NCBI RefSeq assembly: GCF_901933205.1 | Contig: NC_044597.1 | Coordinates: 1,365,626 to 1,429,625 of the forward strand | Direction of reading: 5' to 3' | DNA: 64,000 nt | DNA from: Camarhynchus parvulus | Lineage: Eukaryota; Chordata; Aves; Passeriformes; Thraupidae | Shown here: positions 22,431 through 34,212 of the stretch, one piece after another | How positions within the stretch are numbered: position 1 is the first letter of the stretch | Layout: the number at the start of each line of letters is the position of its first letter | The notes under the pieces: generated by a model | What the model saw: the letters and a program-made list of their open reading frames with translations, nothing else | Databases searched by the model: none | What the model was told of the DNA's origin: nothing | Made by a program: the position numbers and the translations under genes

Positions 22431-22942
22431 CGAAAGCCTGGGTGTGGCACTCAGTGCCATAGTCTGGGTGACAAGGTGGTGTGACCGTGTTCACAGGGGT
22501 CCCAGGATGAGGGAAGAGATGAGGATCTGACTCCATGTTTCAGAAGGCTTGATTTATTATTTTATGATATATATTATATTAAAAGTATACTACAAGAATA
22601 GAAGAAAAGGTTTCATCAGAAGGCTGGCTAAGAATAGAACAGCAAAGAATGATAACAAGAGCTTGTGGCTCGGCTCTCTGTCCAAGCCAGCTGGACTGTG
22701 ATTGGCCATTAATTAGAAACATCTAACATGAGACCAATCACAGATGCACCTGTTGCATTCCACAGCAGCAGATAACCATTGTTTACATTTTGTTCCTGAG
22801 GCCTCTCAGCTTCTCAGGAGGAAAAATGCTAAAGAAAGGATTTTCCATAAAAGATGTCTGTGACAAGGTGGTGCTAGGTCATAGGAAGGACTCAATGGTT
22901 TCAAAGGTCTTTTCCACCCTGGCTAATTCTGTGATTCAATGT
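22431..22942 (+). mobile_element. CR1 LINE 3' fragment, split by an LTR
   Basis: The left piece (22431-22479, 'GGCACTCAGTGCCATAGTCTG') and the right piece (22872-22942, 'TGCTAGGTCATAGGAAGGACT' to 'AATTCTGTGATTCAATG') join into one CR1 3' end once the LTR and one copy of AGGTGG are ignored. The CR1 is therefore older than the LTR. Confidence 0.8.
22480..22865 (-). mobile_element. Solo LTR (386 bp) with exact 6-bp target duplication
   Basis: On the plus strand it begins TGTGACCGTG and ends GTCTGTGACA, so the element reads TG…CA on the minus strand. It is flanked by AGGTGG at 22474-22479 and 22866-22871. A 6-bp duplication is characteristic of ERVK-class integration. No internal region is left. 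Confidence 0.9.
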
Positions 22943-23007
22943 TCTCCTCCTTCACACCCTCACAGGAGCCACATGTTCCCCCTGGAGCTCCACTGGCCTT
23001 TGCTGTG

Positions 23008-23395
23008 TGTCACAGACACATTTTCTGAAAAATCCTTTCTTTAGGATTTTTTTCTCCTGAGAAGCTGAGAGGCTCCAGGAGCAAAATGCAAACAATGGTT
23101 ATCTGCTGCTGTGGAATGCAACAGGTGCATCTGTGATTGGTCTCATGTTAGATGTTTGTAATTAATGGCCAATCACAGTCAGCTGGCTCGGACTTTCTGT
23201 CTGAGACACAAACCTTTGTTATCATTCTATTCTTTTTCTATTCTTAGCTAGCCTTGTGATGAAATCTTTTCTTCTATTTTTTAGTATAGTTTTAATATAA
23301 TATATATAATAAAATAATAAATTAAGCTTTCTGAAACATGGAGTCAACATTCTCATCTCTTCCCTCATCCTAAGACCCCTGTGAACCCCATCACA
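23008..23395 (+). mobile_element. Solo LTR (388 bp), opposite orientation
   Basis: It is the same family as 22480-22865 but in plus orientation: it starts TGTCACAGACACA and ends CCCATCACA. Flanking 6-mers GCTGTG (23002-23007) and CCTGTG (23396-23401) agree in five of six bases. With the neighbour it forms a large inverted repeat with a 142-bp spacer. Confidence 0.85.
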
Positions 23396-24127
23396 CCTGT
23401 GCACCTGCCCAGCACCACATGCCCCTCCTCCTACTGTGAGGATGACAACATCAGTCCTCAGAAAAGATATCAAACCCATGGAATTAATAGAATTCACTGT
23501 CCTGTTGGGTATAGCTTTGCCTGCTCCAAAAGCAGCCTGGTCACTCCATCATTTTTATCTGTGCTGAGCCAAGTCAAACACCCCCAGCTCCAACACAGCT
23601 GAACGATGGAAATGATGGAGCCCCAAACGCAGCTGCCTCCAGCCCAGCCCTTCCTCAGCACAAACACAGGCCACCAGCACATGAGTTCCCCTTTCTGCAC
23701 CATCTGGGACTTGCAGGGGGCAGGGAAGGTGGAATGGGGACTGGTGGCTTTACTCCACCCTGCAGAAGTCCTGCCCTGTGCTGCTGGGGCTGACCCTGGA
23801 TAAGTCCCACGGGGTCACACTCCTTTCCCTGCCAGCCCTCCTGCACCCTGAGGTCAGCCACACACAGCTCTGTTGGAGCATTTTGACGTTTGCTTTCATT
23901 TTTATGAGATTAAAGGTAATTTTTGTTTAGGCCAATATGATCTGTAACCAGCACCAGCCTTGAGGGGTGGCTACAAAGCCTTTAAACCTATGTACTTTCA
24001 TTCCCCTGGCTTTTGGAGTTCATTCATTTCTTCCTCTTCATGGCTGGCCTTTGCTATCCCACTCCTAAATTTGTTGGTGTGTGGAAAAGCAATTAATAAT
24101 CAGAGAACCACAAACAGAGAACCACCA

Positions 24128-24318
24128 AACATTCTGAGTTAGACCTCAAGGATCATCCAGTCCAACTCCTGCCCAGACACCCCAACAACCCCACTCTGGG
24201 TATCCCTGGCAGTGCTGTCCAGACCCTCCTGGAGCTCTGGCATTCCCTGGGGAGCCTGGGGAGTGCCAGCACCTCTGGGGGCAGAACCTTTCCCTGAGAT
24301 CCAGCCTGGCCTGCCCTG
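24128..24318 (-). mobile_element. CR1 LINE 3' fragment
   Basis: It shows the reversed CR1 blocks 'AGGATCATCCAGTCCAACTC', 'CCTGGCAGTGCTGTCCAGACC' shortened, and 'GCAGAACCTTTCCCTGA'. Confidence 0.8.
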
Positions 24319-25877
24319 GCACAACATCATCTAAAGACCACCATGGCTTTTCAAATTGTATTCTTCTAACATTAACAGATAAAACTTTTAAAGTGGCCCT
24401 TGCAAAAGGAGTGGCACATCCTGCAGGCTGGCAGAGCCCACCCAGCCTCAGCCTCAGAGAGAACTCCAAGAGGATCCCAGTATGGCCCAGTATGGCCAGA
24501 GACTGTCAGAGAACATCCCAGATGCACACAAACTGCAGAATTCCAAAGGCAGCTCTGACATGGGGATAAAGGGAGAAAAATGGCCTGGGTGTCATCTGAA
24601 TGTGACAAAATGTCACCTTTGATAACCACAGCTGATAACCAGCCATGACCTGTCAGCAATGGCTGTGAAACCACCTCTAACACTGCCCTGAGGAACCTGA
24701 GGGATCCCAAAAGGGAAAGCCCAGGAATTTTCCAGAGGAGCCTGCTCTGTTCCAGCACTCCTGAATGGCCTCAAGAACCCACAGTGGTAACAGAGGGGAG
24801 GGGAATGGTCTGGGGAAAAAAAGGGATTAATTTAGTGAGAACAAATGCAAAGTTCCACATTTAGCAGAAAGAGTTGGTTAATAAAGAATGAAAAGCTGAT
24901 TTGAGCCTGGTGCTAAAGAGATCCAGAAGCTCCAGCTGATGTGAGACAAATGCACGTTTCCATGTTTTTCTAGGAAAGGACACAGGAACAGGAAAATTGC
25001 AAAAAAACCCCAACACATTTCTAGTTCTCTGAGCACCTCATGCAGCCAGGGCACTGCAGTTCAAGTGGGAATGTGAGTCAGGGCAAGAAAGAACAAGAAA
25101 AATCAAAAATCCAGCAAATGTGACTCAGAGGAATTGTGGGTTTAGCCTAGAAGGACCAAGGAGGCACAGAACACCCCTGGTGGGAGATTTTGTGTATTTA
25201 AAGGATAGATATGAGGAAATGCAAACATTCAGCTTTAGGACAAAGAAGTCATGGTTTTAAGCACGTATAAAAATTCAAATTCAGCTTCAGGAAAACAAGG
25301 AGTAGGAACAGAATGCCTGTGGGAAGGAGGGAACATCCATCAGTGGGGAGAACAGTCTGCAAAAGGAAGATACAGACAGAGGTGTCCTCAAACAGGAGGT
25401 GAAATTTGGTGCACTCCCAAGGTCCCCTCAGCCCTATTTCCTATGATTTGTCTATTCAGCCTTATTTCTATGATTTGAGGTCACTTACCCAAACTCAGGA
25501 TAATATGAAAGGCCCCAAATTGTTCATTTCTCTTCAGTAATGCTGAGGGAACAGGATCATCCATGGCTGTCCTGGCTAGTCCTGACACAACCTGAAGCTT
25601 TGCAGCTCCTGGACAGCCCAGGGATGAGTGTGAGCCATGAATGGGCCAAGAGAGGCAGGCCTTGGAAAGCAGAGCCTCCTATCCTGAAAGCTGCCACAAG
25701 CCACTGCATTTCCATGTAGGATAAAGTCTTTTTCCAACCCAGAGATGGGGTCAGACCTGCCCTGTGCTGCATCTGATGGCAGGATGAATATAAATCCTCT
25801 AAATCCCTGGAGGGGGTTGATATCACAAATATCCACAGAACTGCAAAGCCTTGGGAACAGAGCATCCAAATTAAAGC

Positions 25878-26030
25878 ACCATGGAATGGTTTGGGTTGAA
25901 AGGGACTGTGAAGATCACCCAGAGCCACCCCCTGCCATGGGCAGGAACACCTCCCACAATCCCAGGTGGCTCTAACCTGGCCCTGGACACTTGCAGGGAA
26001 GGGGCAGCCACAGCTTCTGTGGACATGTAA
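25878..26030 (-). mobile_element. CR1 LINE 3' fragment
   Basis: It begins 'CACCATGGAATGGTTTGGGT' and continues 'CCACCCCCTGCCATGGGCAG' and 'CCTGGACACTTGCAGGGA', the reversed CR1 3' end. Confidence 0.8.
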
Positions 26031-27189
26031 TCAGGAGCAGGAATTCCAGAAGTGTCACTGCTGACACAGCAGCAGCCAGGTCTCAGCTGTTCCTCATGAT
26101 GCCACAGAATCTGCCACAGAATCCCCCAGCACAGGCTGGGCTGCTCTGCCACTCCCAGATGCAAAACCCCTCAAATCTGTGACTTCAGGTCCAGCACAAA
26201 GGGCAGTGACTGTGCCTGCATTTGATATAAAAAGGCTGAAATCCTTTGGAAAGCAGGAATGGGAAGTGCCTGCACAGACAGGAGATCATCCATCAGTGCA
26301 ATTACAGTGTAATTAAAGCCTCTCAGAAACGACAGCTCCTGGAGTAAATTTTAAAGTAGATTATTCCATGCTTCCAAATCCCCAAGCCCCAGCTCTTCAG
26401 GGGGATAATTATGCAGCTCCCATTCTTGCTGTCAGAGAACTGCAGTTTGTAAAGGGAAGAACTGAAATGCAGAGACACAAAGGCCCCAGCTTTGAAAGCT
26501 CTTTGGATGTCTAATTGCAGCTGATTTTATTTTTTTTTCCATCAAGCTGAGCGACTTTTAGATTTTTAAGTGTTAAAAAGAAACCAAACCAGTTTTAAGC
26601 CATTGCACCTAAACTAACTCTTTCTTGAGGGGTTTCTTTTCTGTACTTTATAGCTCCTTACATGAGAGAAGGGATGGGACAGACAGACAAATTTGTGCTG
26701 GATGTGTCCAATCAGTCACAATGATGACATTATCACTTAGCAGAGGTGAAGCCTGTCAGCCTGGATAGCAGAGGGGAGAGATGGAAGGAAGAGTCACAAA
26801 AGGAGTTACACAGGAGGAGGAGGAAAAAAAGAAAAGAAATAAGGAGGAGATACATGTTCAAAGAGTCACCAGAGAAGATTGTCAGTCACAGCTGGGGCAG
26901 CCACAGGGCTTCCTGTGTCAGGATTTACAACACAGCCACCCAAAATAATCCACCACACAGCAAAGGGCTTGGGCAGTAAAACGTGTTCTTGAGAAATGGC
27001 ACACAGCAACTGGAAAAGTCAGTTTTTAAGTGGTTTGGTTTTGGAAAAAACATAGTACTTTTTCCCACCTACAGGAAGCTTTTGCCTAAAAGATTCTGGA
27101 AATCTGGAGGATTTCAGTAGCATTGAGATAGCAGTGCTGATAAGCATAATTTAAACTCAGCGTGCTCCAAAACCAGATTTCGTGGAGGC

Positions 27190-27650
27190 ACAGAATTGTT
27201 CAGGCTGGAAAAGCCCTCTGAGATCATCAAATCCAGCGGATTCCAGCACTGCCAAGGCCACCACTGCCCCCTGTCCCCAAGTGCCACATCCACATGGCTT
27301 TTAAATCCCTCAGGGATGGGGAGTCCATCACTGCCCTGGGCAGCTGTGCCATTGCCTGAGCACCTTCTCCACTAATAAATTTTCCCCAATGTCCATCCTG
27401 AGCTCCCCTGGCCCAGCCTGAGGCCGTTCCCTCTGCTCCTGTCCCTGTTCCCTGGTCACAGCCCGACCCCCCCGGCTGTCCCCACCTGGCAGGAGCTGTG
27501 CAGAGCCACAAGGGCCCCCTGAGCCTCCTTTGCTCCAGGCTGAGCCCCTTCCCAGCTCCCTCAGCCCCTCCTGGGGCTCCAGACCCTGCCCTGGACACCC
27601 CCAGCCCCTCAGTGTCCTTCTTCTGGGAGCCCCAAAGCTGCCCCCAGGAT
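27190..27650 (-). mobile_element. CR1 LINE 3' fragment
   Basis: It has the reversed CR1 tail 'GAATTGTTCAGGCTGGAAAA', then 'CCAAGTGCCACATCCACATG' and the GC-rich upstream part. It is one of the longer CR1 pieces here. A second related copy in plus orientation lies at 29000-29335. Confidence 0.85.
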
Positions 27651-27975
27651 TGGAGGTGTGGCATTTCCAGCCACATTTTCAGTGTTTCCATATGGACTTG
27701 TGTTTGCAGAAGCTGAAATTAAAACCAGCTTTGAGAACAGCTCCTGCACTGTCAACAACACCAGTGCCATGGCACTGACCCTAGGGAAGCTCCTGAGACA
27801 TCCCAGTGACCTCAACACCTGCCCCTCCCCTCAGGGACTGCAGAGCTCTGCTGCACCACCAAAAGTCAGGTTTAAACCAGAATAGCAACAAAAGAGAATT
27901 TTAAAGTTTGTTATTTTAAATAGGAGAGAAGTTAAATAACTTTAGGGCTGCAGCTACTGGAGACTTTAATATTCT

Positions 27976-28052
27976 GGTGGTGCTGAGCTGATGGTTGAAC
28001 TCGATGATCTTCATTAAATGTCTTTTCCAGACATAACAATTCTAAAATCCCA
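27976..28052 (+). mobile_element. Short degraded CR1 3' end
   Basis: The words 'GGTTGAACTCGATGATCTTC' and 'GTCTTTTCCAGACATAACAAT' resemble the last 70 nt of a CR1 element. Confidence 0.6.
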
Positions 28053-28999
28053 AGATTATTGTTATTCAGATTGGCACTTTTGGAGACTATTCCTCCAAAG
28101 GAGGGTTTAAAGATACTCCTGCTACAGCAAGAGCCCTGCAGCTTTCCAGGGAGGCCAAACATGAATATCAATAAAGAGGAGCTCTTGGGCTGCCACCCTG
28201 TTGAGGAGTACAGAAACTGAGCATATAAATGTGCTCTGAAGGAGTTTTCAGAGAATCACGAGGCAGAGCAGCCCAGGTGAGACAAGGAGCACTGAATGCA
28301 CTGGGCACACCAGGAAATGTCAAGAAACCGTCAGCTCAAGCTGCACAAAACTCAAGCCTGTCTGCAACTTGTTTGAGAAACAGCTGAGAATGACATGAAC
28401 TGGTGTTACCTCCCCTAAGGAATTTGATTCCTCTGACATCCCCAGACCTCAGCAGTTTGTGCAACCCTGTGTTCAGAGCTGTTTCCATCAGCTGTGACCA
28501 CAGGCTTCCCAAAAAAGTCCTGCAGGGTCCAAGCCACAATCAAGACACACAGAGAGTGTCACTGTTGATTCCCCACTAGTGCAGCTTCAGTGCCAAATTC
28601 AGCACAGGAAAAATGAGTAACAGCCCCAGAAAGGAAGAGAGCACCTGGAACTGCAGGGATGGGGTACCCAAAACAGAGAGTGCCCTCACCAGCAGTGCTT
28701 CCAGCCCAGCAGAAGGAAGAACCAAGTGTCCAGACTGACAGAGACTGAGGCAGAGCATCCAGCTCTTTGTGCATCACCAGCATCTTGCTGGCATGGCCTG
28801 AATACCCAATTATTGACTTGCTAATGATATGTACATGTCATTAACTGTCCCAAAAGTCACCTCACAGAGATGCTTAGGGCAGAGCAGCCAGACAGAAGCT
28901 GTCTGCACTCTGAATTACTGCCTGAAGCACACAAAGGTTGTGTTCAGGGGTTTTATTTAAGGAACCTCCCCAAAATTTAGACCCTTTAAAGTGACACCA

Positions 29000-29335
29000 G
29001 CCTGGCTGCAGGATGGGTCTCACCAACACAACTCCCTGACAGGAGGGGACAGCCAGGGGGTCAGGCTCTGCTGCCAGGGGACAGGAGAGGGAACAGCCTC
29101 AGGCTGGGCCAGGGGAGGTTCAGTTTGGATATTGGGAAAATTTCTTCATGGAAAGGGTTGTCAAGCCCTGGAAGAGGCTGCCCAGGGCAGTGCTGGAGTC
29201 CCCATTCCTGCAAGTGTTCAGAAAAGGTGTGGATGTGCCCCTTGAGGGGTCAGTGGTGGCCTTGGCCGTGCTGGGGATAAGCTGGACTCAGTCCCAGGGG
29301 GCTTTTCCAGCCTGAACAATTCTGTGACTCCATCA
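29000..29335 (+). mobile_element. CR1 LINE 3' fragment
   Basis: The plus strand shows 'AATTTCTTCATGGAAAGGGT', 'GAAGAGGCTGCCCAGGGCAG', 'GTGGATGTGCCCCTTGAGGG' and ends 'CCTGAACAATTCTGTGACTCC' in part, the standard CR1 3' order. Confidence 0.85.
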
Positions 29336-29473
29336 AATCTGGTCTTGGAGCACAATGAGTTTAAATTATGCTTATCAGCACTGGTATCTCAAAGCTAATG
29401 AAATCTTCTTGTCTCCATTGATATTCAACAGAAAATCACAAAAACATCAAAAGCTTCAATGCAAGCTTCTCAC

Positions 29474-29554
29474 TGAAAGTTTAGGGCAGGTAAAGAAAGG
29501 GAAAAGACTATGCTGAGACTCACACAGGAACCTCCCAGTGAATTTGACTTGGAA
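29474..29554. repeat. Duplicated ~80-bp intronic segment, copy 1
   Basis: It starts TGAAAGTTTAGGGCAGG and ends TTTGACTTGGAA. It is nearly identical to 31308-31395 apart from a few substitutions and an 8-bp insertion there. It is not recognised as a known repeat. Confidence 0.85.
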
Positions 29555-30490
29555 ACAGCTCCTGCTTGTGCCTACCCCTGGAAAGGCTGGTAATTATGAT
29601 GGAGATAGTGATGATAAATGGATTGAAGTAAATTAATTCCACCCAAGCCAGGCAGCCTTCAGTGAGCAATGCTGGCACCCACTGATTCAAGATGGATAAG
29701 GTGGGATTTAAACTCTCCATGCCCTGCTGGGAGCTGCAGGGATTGTTCAAACCACCACAGTGCACAGCATTCTCTGAACTATTCTATTTTTACACCTACC
29801 AGGTGGCCTGGAATAATTTTTCCAATAAACAAGGAAAGGAAGTTTTTCCATGGATGCCTGCTGAACTTGCCTGCTCCCAGCTCCCTGCTGTGGCCTGATC
29901 ACAGCCTTCCCCTCAACACCCCCAGGGATTCTTGCTGTCCTGAGCCCCTCCTGGGCTGCCTCAGGCTCCCCACACTGGGCACAAGTGTCCATGGCCACTC
30001 TGTAGGACCAGACCAGCAATAACAGCACCAAGGAGAAACTTTTCCTTCCACAAGTGCTCCTCTCCCTGAGCTCCTGGCAGCTCCTGACACCTGTACCAGA
30101 TTCAGGGCAGGGCCAGCCAGCAGATTATTTGGAAGATCAGATCAGTTTTGACTCCTTAGAAAACAGAGTAAAGTCTGTCCCCATGCCCAGCAGGGTCACA
30201 GCCACCTTCCAGCTCTGGCAGTTCATGATTTGCCACCCAGGAAAGCTCCTCTCTGCCTCCACAGGCACTCTCTCAATATTGACTGCTGGTGCCTATTTTA
30301 GCAAGGCCTGGCCTTGGGCTGGGCTCACAGGGGCATCTTCTCAGGAGCTCTGAGGCAAAACATTCTGGGGGGAGCCACGGGGCTCCATTACCCACTGCAG
30401 CCCAGCTGGCACCTCCAGGCAGCTTTGGTGGGTCTCAGATCCTCCTGCAGAGCTCATATTGAACCCACTGCACTGCAGGAACACCAAAAC

Positions 30491-30665
30491 ACAGAATCAT
30501 GGAATCACAGAATATCCTTTGTTGGGAGGACCCCCAGAGATCATCCAGTCAAACTCCTGGCTCTGCACAATCCCACCCCTGGCAGCATTGTCCAGCTGCT
30601 CCTGGGCTGGGACCATTCCCTGGGGAGCCTGGGCAGTGCCCAGCACCCTCTGGGGAGACCCCATA
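30491..30665 (-). mobile_element. CR1 LINE 3' fragment
   Basis: It begins 'ACAGAATCATGGAATCACAG', then 'GAGATCATCCAGTCAAACTC' and 'GGACCATTCCCTGGGGAGCC', the reversed CR1 3' end. Confidence 0.85.
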
Positions 30666-31227
30666 AATCAGGTGTGATTTCATGGCCTAACCCTGGGCAC
30701 AAGAAGTGAGGGCAGCTCTCTCTGCCTGTGCTCAGCCAGCACTGGGTGCTGTGCTCTGACCCATCTCCTTTGCTCCCACAGCCCCCAAGAAGTCACTCAG
30801 AGCACTGATTGCTTAATTATCCTGAATGTGGACACACCCCAGCACCCTGGGCTCTCTGTTCATCTCCTGTGGGCTGTGCCCCAGTGCCAGGAGCACAGCA
30901 AGGCCACCCAGCTCCAGCAACACCCCAGTACTGCCCAGGAATCTCAGCTCAGCTCCCAGGGCTGCTCCAACAGCCCCTCCTGAGCATCCCCTTCCCCACC
31001 TTCCATCACTCAGTGTGGTGCTTGCCCAAGCAAAGCCTTCTACCATCAAACTGAAATATGGGCTGAAATAAAAGCTTTCCCTCCTCACCTCTGGCATGGC
31101 AAAGAGGAGGAAAGAAGGAACTCACACAGGTCTGTATTGCATTCCCACTGGCATGGGAAGCCAGAGAGACTCTCTGCAGCATGAACAGCATCCTCTGGGC
31201 CCTCTGCCCAAAGAGCTTTGCTAAACA

Positions 31228-31299
31228 ATAACAATAATAATAATAATAATAATAATGTATAATAATAATAATTATTATTATTATTATTATTATTATAAC
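31228..31299. repeat. Palindromic (AAT)n(ATT)n microsatellite
   Basis: A run of AAT units (31228-31270) passes directly into a run of ATT units (31271-31296), flanked by AAC/ACA triplets. The two halves are complementary and can form a long hairpin. Confidence 0.95.
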
Positions 31300-31307
31300 A
31301 ACAACAA

Positions 31308-31395
31308 TGAAAGTTTAGGACAGGTAAAGAAAGGGAAAGGACTACACTGAGACTCACACAGGAACCTCCCAGTGAAGGTTTCATTTGACTTGGAA
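31308..31395. repeat. Duplicated ~80-bp intronic segment, copy 2
   Basis: This is the partner of 29474-29554, in the same orientation, starting directly at the edge of the palindromic triplet microsatellite. It has an extra 8 bp (GGTTTCAT) near its right end. Confidence 0.85.
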
Positions 31396-31665
31396 CCACA
31401 ACCCTAAGGCAGACTGGCTTTCCTACAAGTGGAAGATGCACTGGTCATGGAGGAACCAAAAATCCACCTTCTTCATGGAGGATGGAGGTGACCTTCCCTC
31501 CAGACCTGCCCAGCCAAAGCCTGTTTGGCACAGACAAGGCTGCTCTGCCTTTAATGAGCTTAGCACCTGATGGATGGCAGTGAGGGGAAGGTGGGAATCT
31601 CTCCAAGGAGAAGCCACACTCCTCTCATCAGAAGCCAGAGTCAATTTTGAAACAGGAATCTTTAC

Positions 31666-31798
31666 CTTCAGTGTCAGGTTGTCCACCAGGGCAATCATGG
31701 AGTTCTTGAACAGAGTAGCTGCTGTCAGAGGTCTCTTGGTGACCTCAGTGATGCTCAGTTTTCCTTCAGGCCACATCATCTTCAACACAGGGTTGGAG
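31666..31798 (-). CDS. MYO1D: MYO1D coding exon 14 (lower 50-kDa domain, actin-binding side)
   Basis: The exon encodes residues ~538-582, with [40 protein letters not shown] and LTLK. It covers the loop 2 neighbourhood and the helix before the actin-binding P.YVRCIKPN motif. The acceptor is TCTTGTAG|C and the donor CTGAAG|GTAAAG. It is 133 nt (one base plus 44 codons) and ends in phase 0. The last residues (NLTLK) differ slightly from the usual NLASK of mammals, which is a plausible lineage difference. Confidence 0.95.
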
Positions 31799-33171
31799 CT
31801 ACAAGAGAATCTCTTTAATTCCACTGCACTGACAATCCAACAGTTGGTTTTACCCAGACCCACTGCTGCTTCCAACTCACAAGGTGAGACCCCTGGGCAA
31901 AACATTTCATGCTCTTAAGAGCAAGTTCAAGTTTACAACTGAACATTCTGGAAAAACAACAAGCACATTCTCCCTTCAGATCAGGATGTGCAGGAATAGG
32001 ACAGAGAAAATCCCACAGAGTGATCCATCAAAGGCAGGAGCTGCCTCACTGCCACAACAGAAAGAATTTAATCAACACAAAGGAGAGGGAGACCCACACC
32101 ACCCTCCCTTAGAACTGTCACTTGTGTTCAAGCTGCATTTCTGCACCTCTCTTGATATATAAAGTAATTTATACACTTTGGCCCTGTATTTGTGAAGGGT
32201 TCAGGGTGAGGTAAACTGGCCCTGATGGATAGCAAGAGTTCAGGAACAAAGAGAAATTGAGCACATTTACAGCAATCTAATGGCCAATCTGTCCCAGGCT
32301 TTAATGTGCTGGAAGTGGTGTTTGGGAACAGGATTTTCCAGAGACTTCACAGAAAACAGACTAAATTGGATAAAACCACACAGCAAATACTTTGCAGGGT
32401 TTCTGGTCAATGGGAAGTGTTGAAAACAGGAACAGTGGGACTGCTCAGGGGAGCACAGCCAGTCAGCCCAAAGGGCTGCAGACCAATTTAACATCTGTAC
32501 AGGTAAACAGAGCCCACCACTGCAGGCTGTTTGTGCCCACTGTCCTCTGAGCAGAGCCCCTGAAAGATGCAGATACAAAATGAGGACATGAAGAAAAACA
32601 GTTCCACGGGGACTTCCACCCACATTCTGACAGGATTGCAAATCTGCTTCTCAAGGCAACTTTTGCTTGCCCAACACGTGACCTTATGGTTTGCACTTCT
32701 CACATCACTGCAGACGTGAAAGGATTCACACCTATCTCCTCATTTCTTTCAAAAAATGGTGCTTTAGGTGGGGCTGAGGATTTCTGTTGTTGACCAGAGC
32801 CCCCCAGCATCTTCAGCACTGATTACAGACAGAGCAGTGATGGTAAATCTGCAATGGGTTAATGACAAATCAGGCAGCACAAGCAAGCTCTGCACTGTCT
32901 TGATTGCACAATCAGTTGGTTTCAAAAAAAAAAACCCACTTTAAATTCTGTTCAATTAAAGGCTGCATCAGAACAGAAACATGTACAGAATAAGGACTTT
33001 AACCTGAAAAATCCAACTAACAGTCTCTGGGTCATGGGAGATGTACAAAGATCAAATCCCAAAGCAATGTGTTTATTCACACACACTGAAAACCTGAGTC
33101 TCTGATAGCATCACTCCACAAAAAAGGATTCTGACAAATCAGATTAAAATTCACCTCATTAAAATTCTTAC
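31799..33171 (-). other. MYO1D intron 13
   Basis: A 1.4-kb GT..AG intron with no recognised repeat or other feature. Confidence 0.85.
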
Positions 33172-33246
33172 CTGTTGTACATGAGGCGTTTGAAGTCTTG
33201 AAATAAAGTGTCCTTGTTTTTATCAATGAATCCAGTGACAGAGTAA
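33172..33246 (-). CDS. MYO1D: MYO1D coding exon 13 (actin-binding loop region)
   Basis: This 75-nt exon encodes residues ~513-538, [20 protein letters not shown] and LMYNS. The segment V.[10 protein letters not shown] contains the region in which the TEDS-rule residue of myosin I heads lies, at the actin interface. The acceptor is TTTTTTAG|T and the donor AACAG|GTAAG. One base completes the isoleucine from exon 12, and two bases start a serine completed by exon 14. Confidence 0.94.
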
Positions 33247-33439
33247 CTAAAAAATAAAGGAAAACCAGAGTTAATTGCAAAGTAGCAAAGTCCTTCTGTG
33301 AGCTGCTGGTAGCTGTGGAATCAGGATCCCTGCACTCCTACAGACACAGCAGAGGCTAAACCAGCCCTGCTCCCAGCCTGTCCTAATGCTGCAGGAGCAG
33401 AGGGTGAGACTTGGATCCTTGAGCCCAGCTCCCACCTCC

Positions 33440-33720
33440 AGCACAGGAACAGCACACCTGGCTTCAGAGAGCTCCTGGAACAGCACACCTGGCTTCAGAG
33501 AGCTCCTGGAACAGCACATCTGGCTTCAGAGAGCTCCTGGAACAGCACACCTGGCCTCAGAGAGCTCCTGGAGCACAGGAACAGCACACCTGGCTTCAGA
33601 GAGCTCCTGGAACAGCACACCTGGCCTCAGAGAGCTCCTGGAGCACAGGAACAGCACACCTGGCCTCAGAGAGCTCCAGCACAGGAACAGCACACCTGGC
33701 CTCAGAGAGCTCCTGGAGCT
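33440..33720. repeat. 31-bp minisatellite
   Basis: The unit is roughly GGAACAGCACACCTGGCTTC plus AGAGAGCTCCT (31 bp), with longer variants that carry an extra GGAGCACA. About eight units lie 0.2 kb upstream, in gene sense, of exon 13. Confidence 0.9.
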
Positions 33721-34212
33721 GTGCAGGTGCTGGCTGAGACACCTCACAGCACCTGGGCAGGGGGTAGATGGCCCAAATTCAGGAGTTACACTCAGGATTC
33801 TGTCTCCAAACTGAGTTTGTGTGTTTGTGTTATATCCTAGAGAAATTCATGTTTATTTTTCAATTTGTGCAGTCTGCCTCTCTCTCAGCAGAGAGCCTGA
33901 GTTCCTGAGCAGCCTCTGAGCAGTGACTGGGAGCTGCCCTGGAAATCAGCACACACAGAAACACACACACTTTAAATTCCTTCCTTCCTCTGTTCCCACA
34001 GGAACACCACTGGAGGAGGTCACTGTTCCAGGGTTTCATCTCTTCTCCAGGTCTCAAGGCAGGCAGTGCTGTGTCCTCACAGAAAAGGTCCAAAGTCTCC
34101 CGTTCAGTGACTCCCATGCAGATGTCTCCTGAGCTCCAGATCCCACCCTGGGAAGCTGCACCCAACCTACAGACTCTGAGATCAACCCACAACCTGAAAA
34201 TCCCTGTATGGA

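Larger units (their letters stand above)
22283..31665 (-). other. MYO1D intron 14
   Basis: A 9.4-kb intron. It carries a perfect hairpin 85 nt from the exon 15 acceptor, two solo LTRs in opposite orientation, seven or eight CR1 3' fragments, an (AAT)n(ATT)n palindromic microsatellite and a duplicated ~80-bp segment. 24.8-25.5 kb looks like an eroded internal CR1 piece (low certainty). 26.2-27.1 kb and 28.1-28.9 kb show nothing recognised. Confidence 0.8.
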
